This document shows, piece after piece, positions 17,385 through 25,516 of a stretch of 26,650 bases of DNA (the stretch's first letter is position 1; every line of letters begins with the position of its first letter). The position numbers were made by a program, and so were the translations under genes. Origin of the DNA: CAZDME01 sp964506785 [NCBI: uncultured bacterium] (GTDB lineage Bacteria; CAZDME01; JAYEMH01); contig CAZDME010000014.1 of assembly GCA_964506785.1 (NCBI GenBank), positions 1 to 26,650 of the forward strand, in the 5' to 3' direction. The notes beneath the pieces were generated by a model. The model did not search any database and was not told where the DNA came from. It worked only from the letters and a program-made list of their open reading frames with translations.

Positions 17385-17434
17385 ACTCAAATTATGCTAA
17401 AAAGCTGGTACCACAAGGAAGGCAGTCCCTAAAG

Positions 17435-18253
17435 ATGCTTAAAGAGAGAATCGGTATAGTTGGCCTGGGGAATATGGGTGGCGCGCTTCTCCGGGGTTTA
17501 AAGAAAGCCAAACTTATTTCCGGCCGGCAGGTAATCCTTTTTGATAAAGAGCCCTTTCGTCTTGATCAAATGGCCAAAGAATTAGGTTTTCCCAAGGCCT
17601 CCGGTAATCGGGAGCTTGTTCAAAAAAGCCAGGGGGTGATTTTGGCGGTCAAACCTCAAGATATCAGTCAGGTATTAAAGGAAACGGCGGAGGATTGGAG
17701 GGGGGATAAATTTATAATCTCTATTGCCGCCGGAATAACGATTGCCTTTATTGAAAAAAAAGTTAAACAAGCCTTGGGGGTAATTCGGGCAATGCCCAAT
17801 ACCCCGGCGAGAATTGGTGCCGGCATTACCGCTATTAGTTCCAATCGACTGGCTGATTTTCAACCTAAAGAAGCGGCTAAAAGTATTTTTCGGGCCTTTG
17901 GTGAAGTAATCGAGGTTGAAGAAAGCGCCATGGATTTAGTCACTGCTTTAAGCGGCGGCGGCCCGGCTTACTTCTTTCTAATTATGGAAGCCTTAATAGA
18001 GGCCGGCCAGAGTTTAGGTTTGGCGAAGATTACCGCCGAGAAACTAATTAAAGAGACTGCTTTGGGAGCGGCGGGATTAGCCAAAGAAATTCCTGGAAGC
18101 CTTTCCGAATTAAGAGAAAACGTAACTTCACCCGGGGGAACAACCGAAGCCGCCTTAGAGGTTTTTAAGAAGGCTGACCTAAAGAAGATTATTTTCCAGG
18201 CGGTAAAAGCCGCCCGGGAGAAGGCAAAAATATTAAGTCTAAATAGCGAATAG
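17435..18253 (+). CDS. proC: Pyrroline-5-carboxylate reductase
   Basis: Cytoplasmic NAD(P)H-dependent enzyme for the last step of proline synthesis. The 272 residues begin with a Rossmann motif IGIVGLGNMGGALLRG (Gly10, Gly12, Gly15) and contain AMPNTPARIGAG, the substrate-binding SGGGPAY (173-179) and the C-terminal family signature LRENVTSPGGTT (ending about 237). AAGGAAGG at 17415-17422 is 12 nt before the ATG, somewhat far. A good promoter lies just upstream, so proC probably opens a new transcript that continues into recA 45 nt downstream. In other bacteria proC also occurs close to ftsZ/yfiH/yggS. Confidence 0.96.
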   Translation: MLKERIGIVGLGNMGGALLRGLKKAKLISGRQVILFDKEPFRLDQMAKELGFPKASGNRELVQKSQGVILAVKPQDISQVLKETAEDWRGDKFIISIAAGITIAFIEKKVKQALGVIRAMPNTPARIGAGITAISSNRLADFQPKEAAKSIFRAFGEVIEVEESAMDLVTALSGGGPAYFFLIMEALIEAGQSLGLAKITAEKLIKETALGAAGLAKEIPGSLSELRENVTSPGGTTEAALEVFKKADLKKIIFQAVKAAREKAKILSLNSE

Positions 18254-18298
18254 CAAGATTTTAACCGTAATTCAGGAAATGAAAGGGAGGGTTGAAAA

Positions 18299-19303
18299 AT
18301 GGCAGAAGAAAAAAAGGCAGAAAAATCGAGAGCTTTGGATTTAGCCATTACCCAGATTGAACGTCAATTTGGTAAAGGGGCGATTATGAAGCTGGGTAAA
18401 GCCAGCGCCGGAGTGAAGATTTCGGTTATCCCCACCGGAGCCCTGTCTTTGGATTTGGCTTTAGGCGTGGGCGGTTTTCCCCGGGGGCGGGTAACGGAAA
18501 TTTTTGGCCCGGAGATGTCTGGGAAGACCACTCTTTCTTTGACGGCTATTGCCAATGTTCAAAGGAACGGGGGCACGGCCGCTTTTATTGACGCCGAGCA
18601 CGCCCTGGATCCGAAGTATGCGAAACTTTTGGGGGTAAACATTGATGAACTTTATATTTCCCAGCCCGATACCGGCGAGCAGGCTTTAGAAATTGCCGAA
18701 ACTTTGGTCAGGAGCAATGCCATCGATTTAATTGTTGTCGATTCGGTTGCCGCTTTAGTCCCCCGGGCAGAAATTGAAGGGGAGATGGGTGATGTCCATA
18801 TGGGTCTTCAAGCCCGGCTTATGTCTCAAGCCTTGCGAAAACTTTCCGCGGCTATCAGTAAATCTCTCACCAGCGTTATTTTCATTAATCAGCTGCGGGA
18901 GAAGATTGGAGTGATGTTTGGCAATCCCGAGACCACCCCGGGCGGCCGCGCTCTTAAATTTTATGCCTCGGTGCGGCTGGACATGCGCAAAATTAATACC
19001 ATAAAGGAAGGAGAGGTTTTTGTTGGCAACCGGGTTAGGGTTAAAGTAGCCAAAAACAAAGTTGCCCCTCCTTTTCGCACCGCTGAGTTTGACATTCTTT
19101 TTAAAGAAGGCATTTCTAAAGAGGGAAACATTTTGGATCTCGGGGTAGACCTAAATTTAGTCGATAAATCCGGCGCCTGGTTTACCTATAAAGACGAAAA
19201 GTTAGGGCAGGGACGGGAAAATGCCCGCGTTTATCTTAAAGAGCATCCTAAAATCAGCAGTGAAATTGAAAAACAGGTTTTAGCCGGCAAGCCCGGTATT
19301 TAA
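18299..19303 (+). CDS. recA: Recombinase RecA
   Basis: ATP-dependent strand-exchange protein for homologous recombination, and coprotease for the DNA damage response. The 334 residues include the Walker A loop GPEMSGKTT (70-78), where the usual GPESSGKT has Met73 in place of Ser, the [21 protein letters not shown] segment around Walker B and loop 1, and [21 protein letters not shown] with loop 2. It ends at [11 protein letters not shown], without the long acidic tail that damps E. coli RecA. AAGGGAGG (18283-18290) at 8 nt supports the start. I see no LexA-type operator (CTG-N10-CAG or CGAAC-N4-GTTC) in the 45 nt before it or before proC. Confidence 0.98.
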   Translation: MAEEKKAEKSRALDLAITQIERQFGKGAIMKLGKASAGVKISVIPTGALSLDLALGVGGFPRGRVTEIFGPEMSGKTTLSLTAIANVQRNGGTAAFIDAEHALDPKYAKLLGVNIDELYISQPDTGEQALEIAETLVRSNAIDLIVVDSVAALVPRAEIEGEMGDVHMGLQARLMSQALRKLSAAISKSLTSVIFINQLREKIGVMFGNPETTPGGRALKFYASVRLDMRKINTIKEGEVFVGNRVRVKVAKNKVAPPFRTAEFDILFKEGISKEGNILDLGVDLNLVDKSGAWFTYKDEKLGQGRENARVYLKEHPKISSEIEKQVLAGKPGI

Positions 19304-19326
19304 AATAGGACTGGAACACGGAATAT

Positions 19327-19360
19327 CTGCCGGCCGGGAGAGGAGCATATCGGCCGACAG
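19327..19360 (+). repeat. GC-rich inverted repeat in recA-htrA spacer
   Basis: CTGCCGGCCG (19327-19336) and CGGCCGACAG (19351-19360) can pair at nine of ten positions around a 14-nt loop, in the 97-bp gap between recA and htrA. No U-run follows, so it is not a standard terminator. It could shape mRNA stability between the two genes. Nothing else is recognised in this spacer besides the htrA ribosome site. Confidence 0.45.
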
Positions 19361-19400
19361 CCAGGCGGACGGCAAGATAGCGAATAAAGGGAGGGAAAGA

Positions 19401-20972
19401 ATGAAAAATAGGGGAAGGGTTATTATTGCCTTACTGATTATCTTAATTCTTTTTGGGCTGGTTTTGCTCATTTTACAGCGAAAAGGCAATTTAAGTTTGT
19501 CGTCTCAAATTATCTCTCCGTTTCAATTGCAAGGAGAGACGCGGCCAAAGCTGCCTGCCGGGGAGGAAAAACTTAAGAAGTTTAAACTCATCAGAGAAGA
19601 GGCCAAGCCGGTAATAAGCCCTGAGGCGCTCTCTTTAGAAGAGTGTTTTATCCGCATCGCTGAGGAGGTTAAACCGGCCGTAGTCAACATCAGCACCGTC
19701 CATGTGATTAAAGGGAAAAGAATCTTTCGTGGCTTCGAAGACGATTTATTCAAGGATTCGCCCTTCGAAGATTTTTTTAAGGATTTTTTTGAATCTCCCC
19801 ATCAAGGCGAACGAGACTGGAAACAAAAAAGTCTGGGTTCCGGGATAATCATCGATAAAAGCGGCTATATCCTCACCAATAATCACGTTATTGCCGGGGC
19901 TTCCGAGATAAAGGTTGTTTTAGCCAAAAATGAAGAGTATGAAGCTAAAGTTATTGGCCGGGATCCTAAAACCGATTTAGCCATAATAAAGATAGAGGCT
20001 AAAAAAGATTTACCGGTGGTTATTTTAGGAGACTCGGATAATCTGCGGGTTGGCCAATGGGCCATTGCCATTGGTAATCCTTTTGGTTTGGATCGCACCG
20101 TTACCGTGGGCGTAATCAGCGCCACGGGGCGTTCGGAATTAGGCATAACCACCTATGAGAATTTTATCCAGACCGATGCCTCCATTAACCGGGGCAACAG
20201 CGGCGGTCCTCTCTTAAACATTCACGGTGAGGTAATTGGTGTCAGCACGGCTATTGTTGGTGGTGCCAGCGGCATCGGTTTTGCCATTCCTGTCAATATG
20301 GCCAGGGATATTTTAGGCGATTTAATTGATAAGGGGAAGGTAGTCAGAGGCTGGCTCGGGGTAATTATTCAGCAAATCACTCCCGAGTTAAAAGAATCTT
20401 TCGGCTTAGTTTCCGAAGAGGGCGCTTTGGTTAGTGATGTTCTCAAGGATAGTCCGGCGGAAAAAGCGGGGATAAAGAGAGGCGATGTTATTGTTGCCTT
20501 TGACGGCAAGAAGGTAGGCGATGTCCGGGAACTACAGCGCACCGCCGCCAAAGCCGAAGTGAACAAAACTATTCAGCTGGATATCATTCGGGATAAAAAA
20601 AATCTTTCCTTGAAGGTAAAGATTGGGGAGATGCCCCGGGAATTAGCTCCGGAGGAAGAAAAATCGCTTGAAGAGGCCGAATCCTGGCTGGGCATTAAGG
20701 TTCAGGATATCACTCCCGATTTAGCCCGCCAGCTTAATCTCAAAGATACGCAAGGGGTAATTATTACCCAGGTAGAATTTGACAGTGTCGCTGAACTGGC
20801 CGGGCTCAGGGTTCGGGATGTTATTTTGGAGATTAACGGCCAGAAAATCAAAAATATAAGCGAGTACGAAAAAACCGTAAAGGCCTTAGACAAAGATAAA
20901 AATGTTACCCTTTTAATCAAACGAGGCACCTACTCCAGCTTTCTGGTAATAAAACCCGAAGGAAAGAGATAA
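19401..20972 (+). CDS. degP: HtrA/DegP-family serine protease with two PDZ domains
   Basis: Envelope protein-quality-control protease and chaperone. The 523 residues show an N-terminal membrane anchor or uncleaved signal (about 7-27), a linker of about 60 residues, and a trypsin-like domain with triad His162 (NNHVI), Asp192 (TDLAIIKI) and Ser267 (GNSGGPL). Two PDZ domains follow (about 312-405 and 427-520), starting RGWLGV and SWLGIK. An acidic-aromatic loop around 110-135 (DDLFKDSPFEDFFKDFFE) corresponds to the LA loop region of DegP. AGGGAGGG just before the ATG supports the start. It sits between recA and alaS, where recX is often found. Two PDZ domains suit DegP/DegQ rather than DegS. Confidence 0.95.
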   Translation: MKNRGRVIIALLIILILFGLVLLILQRKGNLSLSSQIISPFQLQGETRPKLPAGEEKLKKFKLIREEAKPVISPEALSLEECFIRIAEEVKPAVVNISTVHVIKGKRIFRGFEDDLFKDSPFEDFFKDFFESPHQGERDWKQKSLGSGIIIDKSGYILTNNHVIAGASEIKVVLAKNEEYEAKVIGRDPKTDLAIIKIEAKKDLPVVILGDSDNLRVGQWAIAIGNPFGLDRTVTVGVISATGRSELGITTYENFIQTDASINRGNSGGPLLNIHGEVIGVSTAIVGGASGIGFAIPVNMARDILGDLIDKGKVVRGWLGVIIQQITPELKESFGLVSEEGALVSDVLKDSPAEKAGIKRGDVIVAFDGKKVGDVRELQRTAAKAEVNKTIQLDIIRDKKNLSLKVKIGEMPRELAPEEEKSLEEAESWLGIKVQDITPDLARQLNLKDTQGVIITQVEFDSVAELAGLRVRDVILEINGQKIKNISEYEKTVKALDKDKNVTLLIKRGTYSSFLVIKPEGKR

Positions 20973-20987
20973 GCGCAATCATATGGT

Positions 20988-23612
20988 ATGGAATCAATTG
21001 AAATCAGGCAGACCTTTCTAGATTTTTTCAAAAAAAAGAAACACCGGATTTTTGCCAGTGATAACCTTATCCCTTCGGGTGACCCTACCTTACTTTTTAC
21101 TTCAGCCGGTATGGTTCGCTTCAAAGGCTGTTTTTTAGGGGCTGAGGAGCTTTCTTTCCGCCGGGCTGCTTCCTGTCAGAAGTGTCTTAGAACCTCCGAT
21201 ATCGACCAGGTTGGGAAAACCAGCCGACATCTTACTTTTTTCGAGATGTTAGGTAATTTTTCCTTTGGCGATTATTTCAAAGAAGAGGCTATTCTTTGGG
21301 CCTGGGAATTTCTCACCCGGCATTTAAAAATACCCGAGGCATCTCTCTGGGTCAGTATTTTCCGGGAAGATGATGAAGCCGCCCGGATTTGGGAGCGTAA
21401 GGCAGGATTCCCTAAGGAAAGGATTGTCCGTCTGGGTAAAGAAGATAATTTCTGGTCGATGGGTGAAACCGGCCCCTGCGGGCCGTGTTCGGAGATACTT
21501 TTTGACCGGGGAGAAGATAAAGGCTGCCGGAGGGAAAGTTGCCGGGTCGGCTGCGATTGCGGCCGCTTTTTAGAAATTTGGAATTTAGTTTTTACCCAGT
21601 ATGACCGTCAAAAAGACGGAAGTCTTCTTTCCTTACCGCAGAAGAATATTGATACCGGAATGGGTTTGGAAAGGCTGGCCGCTCTCCTTCAAGGCAAAGA
21701 TTCGAACTTTGAGACCGATTTAATCGAACCGATAATTGACGAGCTGCACGAGTTTACCGATTTCCGTTATGGAAAAGACAAAATTAAGGATATTTCTTTT
21801 CGGATAATTGCCGATCATATCCGGGCGGTAACTTTTCTAATCAGCGAGGGGATATATTTTTCGAATGTCGGCCGGGGATACATTGCCCGCCGGCTTCTCC
21901 GCCGAGCCTCCCGGCACGGCCGTCTTCTGGGGATAGACGAATCTTTCCTTTATCGTTTATCTGGTGTTGTCGGGGAGATTTTTAAGTCTATTTATCCTGA
22001 AGTAAGGCAATTCCGGGAAGAGCTAAGCGGGATTATTTTAGAAGAGGAGAAACGATTTAACGAAACTTTGAATATCGGCTTAAATGAATTAGGGGAGATT
22101 ATACGGGAGGTGAAATCGAAAGGGGAGAAATTCATCGATGGTGAAAGCGTTTTTAAGCTATACGATAGTTTTGGTTTTCCCATGGAGATGACCGAAGAAA
22201 TTGCCGCCTCATCCGGTTTAAAGATTGATAAAGAAAAATTCGAATTATCTATGGAAAAGCACAAAAATCTTGCCCGCCGTTCCTGGAAAAAGGGAGCTTT
22301 AGACCTTCCGGCGACAATTACCGTATCGAAAAAGATTCCCCAGACGGAATTCACCGGCTATAAAAAAACTAAAGATTCGTCTTTAATTAAAGGGATTATT
22401 GAAGGGGGGACAAGCGTCCCGGAGGCGGACGCCGGCAAAACCGGCCGGGATATCGGTGTAATTCTTGATAAAACCCCTTTTTATGCCGAAGCCGGAGGTC
22501 AGGTGAATGATACCGGAGATATCCGTGGCCTTTCTTTTTTAGTTGAGGTAAAAAAGGTAATAAAAAATGCTCAAGGCCAGGTTATACATTTTGGCAGACT
22601 TTTAAGCGGAGAGATTAAAGAGGGGGATAAGGTTACCGCCCAGGTTGATACGAAAAGGCGGCGGCAGATTACCCACAGCCATACTGCCACTCATCTTTTG
22701 CAGGCCGCCCTGAGGACTCTAATCGACAAAAACATTCACCAGGCCGGTTCCTGGGTAGAGCCGGACCAGTTCCGTTTTGATTTCAATTATTTTAAAAAGT
22801 TAACTCCGGATGAAATTAAATCTGTCGAGGATTGGGTCAATCAAAGAATAAAGGAAAAGATTCCCTTAAAGATTATCTGGCAGCGCCGGGATGAAGCCAT
22901 AAAATCCGGGGCGACGGCTCTTTTTGGCGAGAAATATAAAGATGAGGTAAGGGTGGTAACTATTCCCGGCTATAGCTCTGAGTTATGCGGAGGGCTGCAT
23001 GTTAAAAACACCGCGGAGATTAAAATCTTCAAAATTATAAAAGAGGCATCAGTTGCTTCTGGCATAAGGAGGATTGAGGCAATCATGGGAAAAAATGGAT
23101 TAGATAGGTTAAGAGAAGAAAGCCGGCTTTTAAAAGAGGCCGCCAGGAACTTAGGGACGGCCATCGAAGAGGTTCCGAAGGAAGTCAAGCATTTACTTGA
23201 GGCAATTAAGGATTTAGAGAAGGAAAAGAAAAGGAAGTCCGATTCACTTCCGGATTTAGATACCTTGCTTAAAGAAGCCGAAGAAGTAGGCGGCATAAAA
23301 CTTTTAAGGAAGCGTTTTGAGGGTTTAAGCCGGAAAAATCTACTTTCGTTAATTGATAATCTGAGAAAAAAGATGGATTCGGGTATCGTCGTTTTACTAT
23401 CCCGGCATCCGGAGAAAATCGAGCTGGTAACCAGTGTCAGTATTGATTTAGTTAAAAAGGGTTATAAAGCCGATGAGTTAGCTAAGGGGATATCCAGGAT
23501 ACTGGGTGGCAGCGGCGGCGGCCGTCCGGATTTAGGCCAGGGCGGCGGCCAGGATTTCAGCCGGATTGAGAAGGCTTTAGGTTATCTCGATAAGGTACTT
23601 ATCAGCTCATAG
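20988..23612 (+). CDS. alaS: Alanyl-tRNA synthetase
   Basis: Class II synthetase that charges tRNA-Ala and clears Ser/Gly mischarging. The 874 residues are full length: catalytic domain (FTSAGMVRFK, ETGPCGPCSEI), a cysteine-rich insertion with Cys180, 185, 189 and 191 before GRFLEIWNLVF, an editing domain with the metal ligands of HxxxH (H565, H569) and CxxxH (Cys667, His671), and a C-Ala domain with GGSGGGRPDLGQGGG near the end. The canonical CGGTH reads CGGLH. No clear ribosome site precedes the ATG at 20988, which lies 15 nt after htrA. An out-of-frame ATG at 20983 precedes it. The recA-alaS order is common, here with htrA between them. Confidence 0.98.
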   Translation: MESIEIRQTFLDFFKKKKHRIFASDNLIPSGDPTLLFTSAGMVRFKGCFLGAEELSFRRAASCQKCLRTSDIDQVGKTSRHLTFFEMLGNFSFGDYFKEEAILWAWEFLTRHLKIPEASLWVSIFREDDEAARIWERKAGFPKERIVRLGKEDNFWSMGETGPCGPCSEILFDRGEDKGCRRESCRVGCDCGRFLEIWNLVFTQYDRQKDGSLLSLPQKNIDTGMGLERLAALLQGKDSNFETDLIEPIIDELHEFTDFRYGKDKIKDISFRIIADHIRAVTFLISEGIYFSNVGRGYIARRLLRRASRHGRLLGIDESFLYRLSGVVGEIFKSIYPEVRQFREELSGIILEEEKRFNETLNIGLNELGEIIREVKSKGEKFIDGESVFKLYDSFGFPMEMTEEIAASSGLKIDKEKFELSMEKHKNLARRSWKKGALDLPATITVSKKIPQTEFTGYKKTKDSSLIKGIIEGGTSVPEADAGKTGRDIGVILDKTPFYAEAGGQVNDTGDIRGLSFLVEVKKVIKNAQGQVIHFGRLLSGEIKEGDKVTAQVDTKRRRQITHSHTATHLLQAALRTLIDKNIHQAGSWVEPDQFRFDFNYFKKLTPDEIKSVEDWVNQRIKEKIPLKIIWQRRDEAIKSGATALFGEKYKDEVRVVTIPGYSSELCGGLHVKNTAEIKIFKIIKEASVASGIRRIEAIMGKNGLDRLREESRLLKEAARNLGTAIEEVPKEVKHLLEAIKDLEKEKKRKSDSLPDLDTLLKEAEEVGGIKLLRKRFEGLSRKNLLSLIDNLRKKMDSGIVVLLSRHPEKIELVTSVSIDLVKKGYKADELAKGISRILGGSGGGRPDLGQGGGQDFSRIEKALGYLDKVLISS

Positions 23613-23670
23613 CTTTGGGCTGGTGGTTTCTGGTTGATGGCTAATGATTGATGTACATCATTTGCCAAAA
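23607..23670. repeat. Heptad-periodic inverted repeat element, alaS-ruvX spacer
   Basis: Read on the minus strand, 23607-23648 divides into 7-nt units ATCATTA, GCCATCA, ACCAGAA, ACCACCA, GCCCAAA, GCTATGA, several of the same RCCANNA type as the ftsA-ftsZ element. The array begins inside the last codons of alaS. Its centre is a perfect 12-bp palindrome TGATGTACATCA (23649-23660). The right side continues TTTGCCAAAACC (to about 23672), which pairs with the left side (GGTTGATGGCTAA) with a few mismatches and a small bulge. The element occupies most of a 92-bp spacer. Confidence 0.7.
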
Positions 23671-23672
23671 CC

Positions 23673-23700
23673 CTCCTGTCCTCTATGGTTGAACAAGGAG
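23673..23700 (+). promoter_or_regulatory. Possible hairpin covering the ruvX ribosome binding site
   Basis: CTCCTGT (23673-23679) can pair with ACAAGGAG (23693-23700) using seven base pairs and one bulged A, with a 13-nt loop. AAGGAG (23695-23700) is the ruvX Shine-Dalgarno, 4 nt before the ATG, so the stem would hide it. Only the complementarity is seen; a regulatory role is inference. Confidence 0.3.
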
Positions 23701-23704
23701 AAAA

Positions 23705-24124
23705 ATGAAAATAATTGCTTTAGATTGGGGAGAAAAAAGAATCGGGGTAGCAATTAGTGACGATCTGGGTAAAATTGCCCGGGGATTGACCGTTATTGAC
23801 GATGCTGATTATGCCAGCCGTTTAAGAAAGATGGGAACGATTATAGAAGACTATCAGGTTAAAGAGATGGTTATAGGCCTGCCTTTTAGGTTAGCGGGGA
23901 ACCGAGGCGAAGAAGCTAATCAGATAGAGCGTTTGGCCGAAAAATTAAAGGACGAGTTTCAAATACCCGTTCATCTTCAGGATGAAAGGCTTTCGACCAA
24001 AGAAGTGGAGCGGTTGCTTGTTTCTTTTGACCTTTCCCGCGGGAAGCGCAAAAAAATCCGGGATAAATTAGCCGCCCAGATAATCCTTCAGACTTTTCTG
24101 GATAAGAAAAATGTCCATAAATAA
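23705..24124 (+). CDS. ruvX: RuvX/YqgF family RNase H-fold nuclease
   Basis: Small RNase H-like protein, linked in E. coli to 16S rRNA 5'-end processing and in other work to Holliday junction resolution. The 139 residues match the family from end to end: ALDWGEKRIGVAISDD with Asp7, VIGLPFRLAGNRGEEA, QDERLST (Asp93-Glu94) and the final DKLAAQIILQTFL with Asp120, giving the expected acidic active-site set. AAGGAG at 23695-23700 supports the start. It overlaps mltG by 14 nt; ruvX-mltG pairs downstream of alaS occur in several phyla. Confidence 0.95.
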   Translation: MKIIALDWGEKRIGVAISDDLGKIARGLTVIDDADYASRLRKMGTIIEDYQVKEMVIGLPFRLAGNRGEEANQIERLAEKLKDEFQIPVHLQDERLSTKEVERLLVSFDLSRGKRKKIRDKLAAQIILQTFLDKKNVHK

Positions 24125-25166
24125 AAGGTCACTTTTTATTATTCTGATTATTTTATCAGCCTTCTGGGTTCATTTTTGGTGGTTCTGTCTGCATCCTGTT
24201 TCTCGTTCAGGCCGCAATGGGGAGGTTGTTTACATTCGCTCGGGCCTTTCTAGCGGTAAAATCGCCGGTTTTCTAAAGGGGAAAGGCCTCATTAAGAATA
24301 AGTTTTATTTTCTCCTTATTGCCAAAATCTTTGATGTTGATAAAGGGCTGAAATCCGGTGAATATCTTTTTAATAAAAATATGAGCACTTTAAATATTCT
24401 TCATCGCCTTAAAAACGGCATGGTTTTGACCCATCCCGTAGTTATTCCCGAAGGTTATAATATTTATCAGGTCGCCCGGGTCTTGGAACAGAAAGGCATC
24501 CTTTCAAGTTTTTCTCTCTTAAAGGTTTGTAACGACAAAGAATTATGCCGCCGGCTCAATATTGAAGCCGACAGTGTCGAAGGATATCTTTTCCCCGACA
24601 CCTATTTCCTGGCTAAGGATATGAACCCAGAGCAGATTATCATGCTTATGGTTAATCGTTTTTATGAAGTTTTGCCCGAAGATGCTGAAACCCTGGCCAA
24701 GGCGAGGAATATGTCTTTACATGAAATAGTTATCCTTGCTTCTTTGATTGAAAAGGAAACCTCCGATAGAAAAGAAATGCCGCTCATTGCCGCGGTCTTT
24801 TATAACCGCTTGCGCAAGGGTATGCCTCTCCAGTGCGACCCCTCTGTTCTTTATGCCATCGGTGAAGTAAGCAAGCGGCTGACTAAGAAAGACCTGCAGA
24901 TTGATTCCCCATATAACACTTATCTTAATCGGGGCCTTCCTCCCGGCCCGATTGCCAACCCCGGGTTAAAGGCGGTTAAAGCCGCTTTAAACCCGAGCGA
25001 GTTGGATTATCTCTATTTTGTTTCCCAAAATAACGGCACCCACTATTTTTCCAAAAGTTTACCTGAACACAATTATGCCGTTTTGAAATATCAAATTAGG
25101 GGCGAAAAACCGCCGATTCCGGATTCCAAAGAGATTCCGCCAGCAGGTGAAGAAGCGACAAATTAA
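24111..25166 (+). CDS. mltG: Endolytic murein transglycosylase MltG (YceG family)
   Basis: Membrane-anchored lytic transglycosylase that cuts nascent glycan strands and is thought to set their length. The 351 residues show a short cytoplasmic start, one membrane span (about 7-25), a LysM-like region (about 40-110, ending VVIPEGYNIYQVARVLEQ) and the YceG catalytic domain. The predicted catalytic Glu is E214 in ASLIEKET, and the family strings GMPLQCDPSVLYA, SPYNTYLNRGLPPGPIANPG and YFVSQNNGTHYFSK are present. The start overlaps ruvX by 14 nt without a strong ribosome site, suggesting coupling. It extends the peptidoglycan theme of the window past alaS. Confidence 0.96.
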   Translation: MSINKRSLFIILIILSAFWVHFWWFCLHPVSRSGRNGEVVYIRSGLSSGKIAGFLKGKGLIKNKFYFLLIAKIFDVDKGLKSGEYLFNKNMSTLNILHRLKNGMVLTHPVVIPEGYNIYQVARVLEQKGILSSFSLLKVCNDKELCRRLNIEADSVEGYLFPDTYFLAKDMNPEQIIMLMVNRFYEVLPEDAETLAKARNMSLHEIVILASLIEKETSDRKEMPLIAAVFYNRLRKGMPLQCDPSVLYAIGEVSKRLTKKDLQIDSPYNTYLNRGLPPGPIANPGLKAVKAALNPSELDYLYFVSQNNGTHYFSKSLPEHNYAVLKYQIRGEKPPIPDSKEIPPAGEEATN

Positions 25167-25200
25167 AATTTTACCCGTTTATTTGTAACAGGAGGTTATT

Positions 25201-25422
25201 ATGGCAAAAGTGGAAGTGGAGCTTATCTTTCCCAAAGAATTAAAGAACCACCCGGTAATTTACCAAATGGTCAAAGACTTCGATATTATCCCTACCATAA
25301 TCGAAGCCTCATTTTCTACTGATATGGGTTGGGCTTATTTAATTCTTGAGGGGAAAGAAAAGGAGTTGGAGAGATTATTTGAGTATTTGAAGTCTAAAAG
25401 GGTAACCATTAACAAGAAATAA
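25201..25422 (+). CDS. Stand-alone NIL-domain protein
   Basis: A 73-residue soluble protein that resembles the NIL domain (an ACT-like ferredoxin-type fold named after the conserved N-I-L residues) found at the C-terminus of the methionine importer ATPase MetN and in some ferredoxins. Similar features are the opening KVEVELIFPKELKNHPVIYQMVKDFDI, the following IEASFSTDMGWAYLILEG, and a helix ELERLFEYLKSK. Here the domain is alone, with no transporter or ferredoxin gene visible beside it. A perfect AGGAGG (25190-25195) 5 nt before the ATG indicates strong translation. Function is unknown; small-ligand sensing, perhaps of an amino acid or sulfur compound, is inference from the fold. Confidence 0.8.
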   Translation: MAKVEVELIFPKELKNHPVIYQMVKDFDIIPTIIEASFSTDMGWAYLILEGKEKELERLFEYLKSKRVTINKK

Positions 25423-25516
25423 TTGCTCATTACTAAGTTAGCCGACCTATTATAAACGGCTGGTATATCTCCCGGGTTTTACTTTCCCATTACTTATATT
25501 CAAAAGACATTTTTAA

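Noticed and set aside
17403-17430. T-box-like string (CTGGTACCAC ... GTCCCT) in the proC leader
   Set aside because: It resembles the T-box bulge and 3' arm, but the segment before TGG is AGC rather than GGG, so it cannot pair with TCCCT, and the leader from the promoter is only about 44 nt with no room for stem I.
18254-18298. LexA/SOS operator before recA
   Set aside because: No CTG-N10-CAG or CGAAC-N4-GTTC pattern is present in this spacer or in the proC leader.
25423-25456. Promoter for the glycosyltransferase (TTGCTC / TATTAT)
   Set aside because: Spacing of 19 bp and a poor -35 box make it only marginal.
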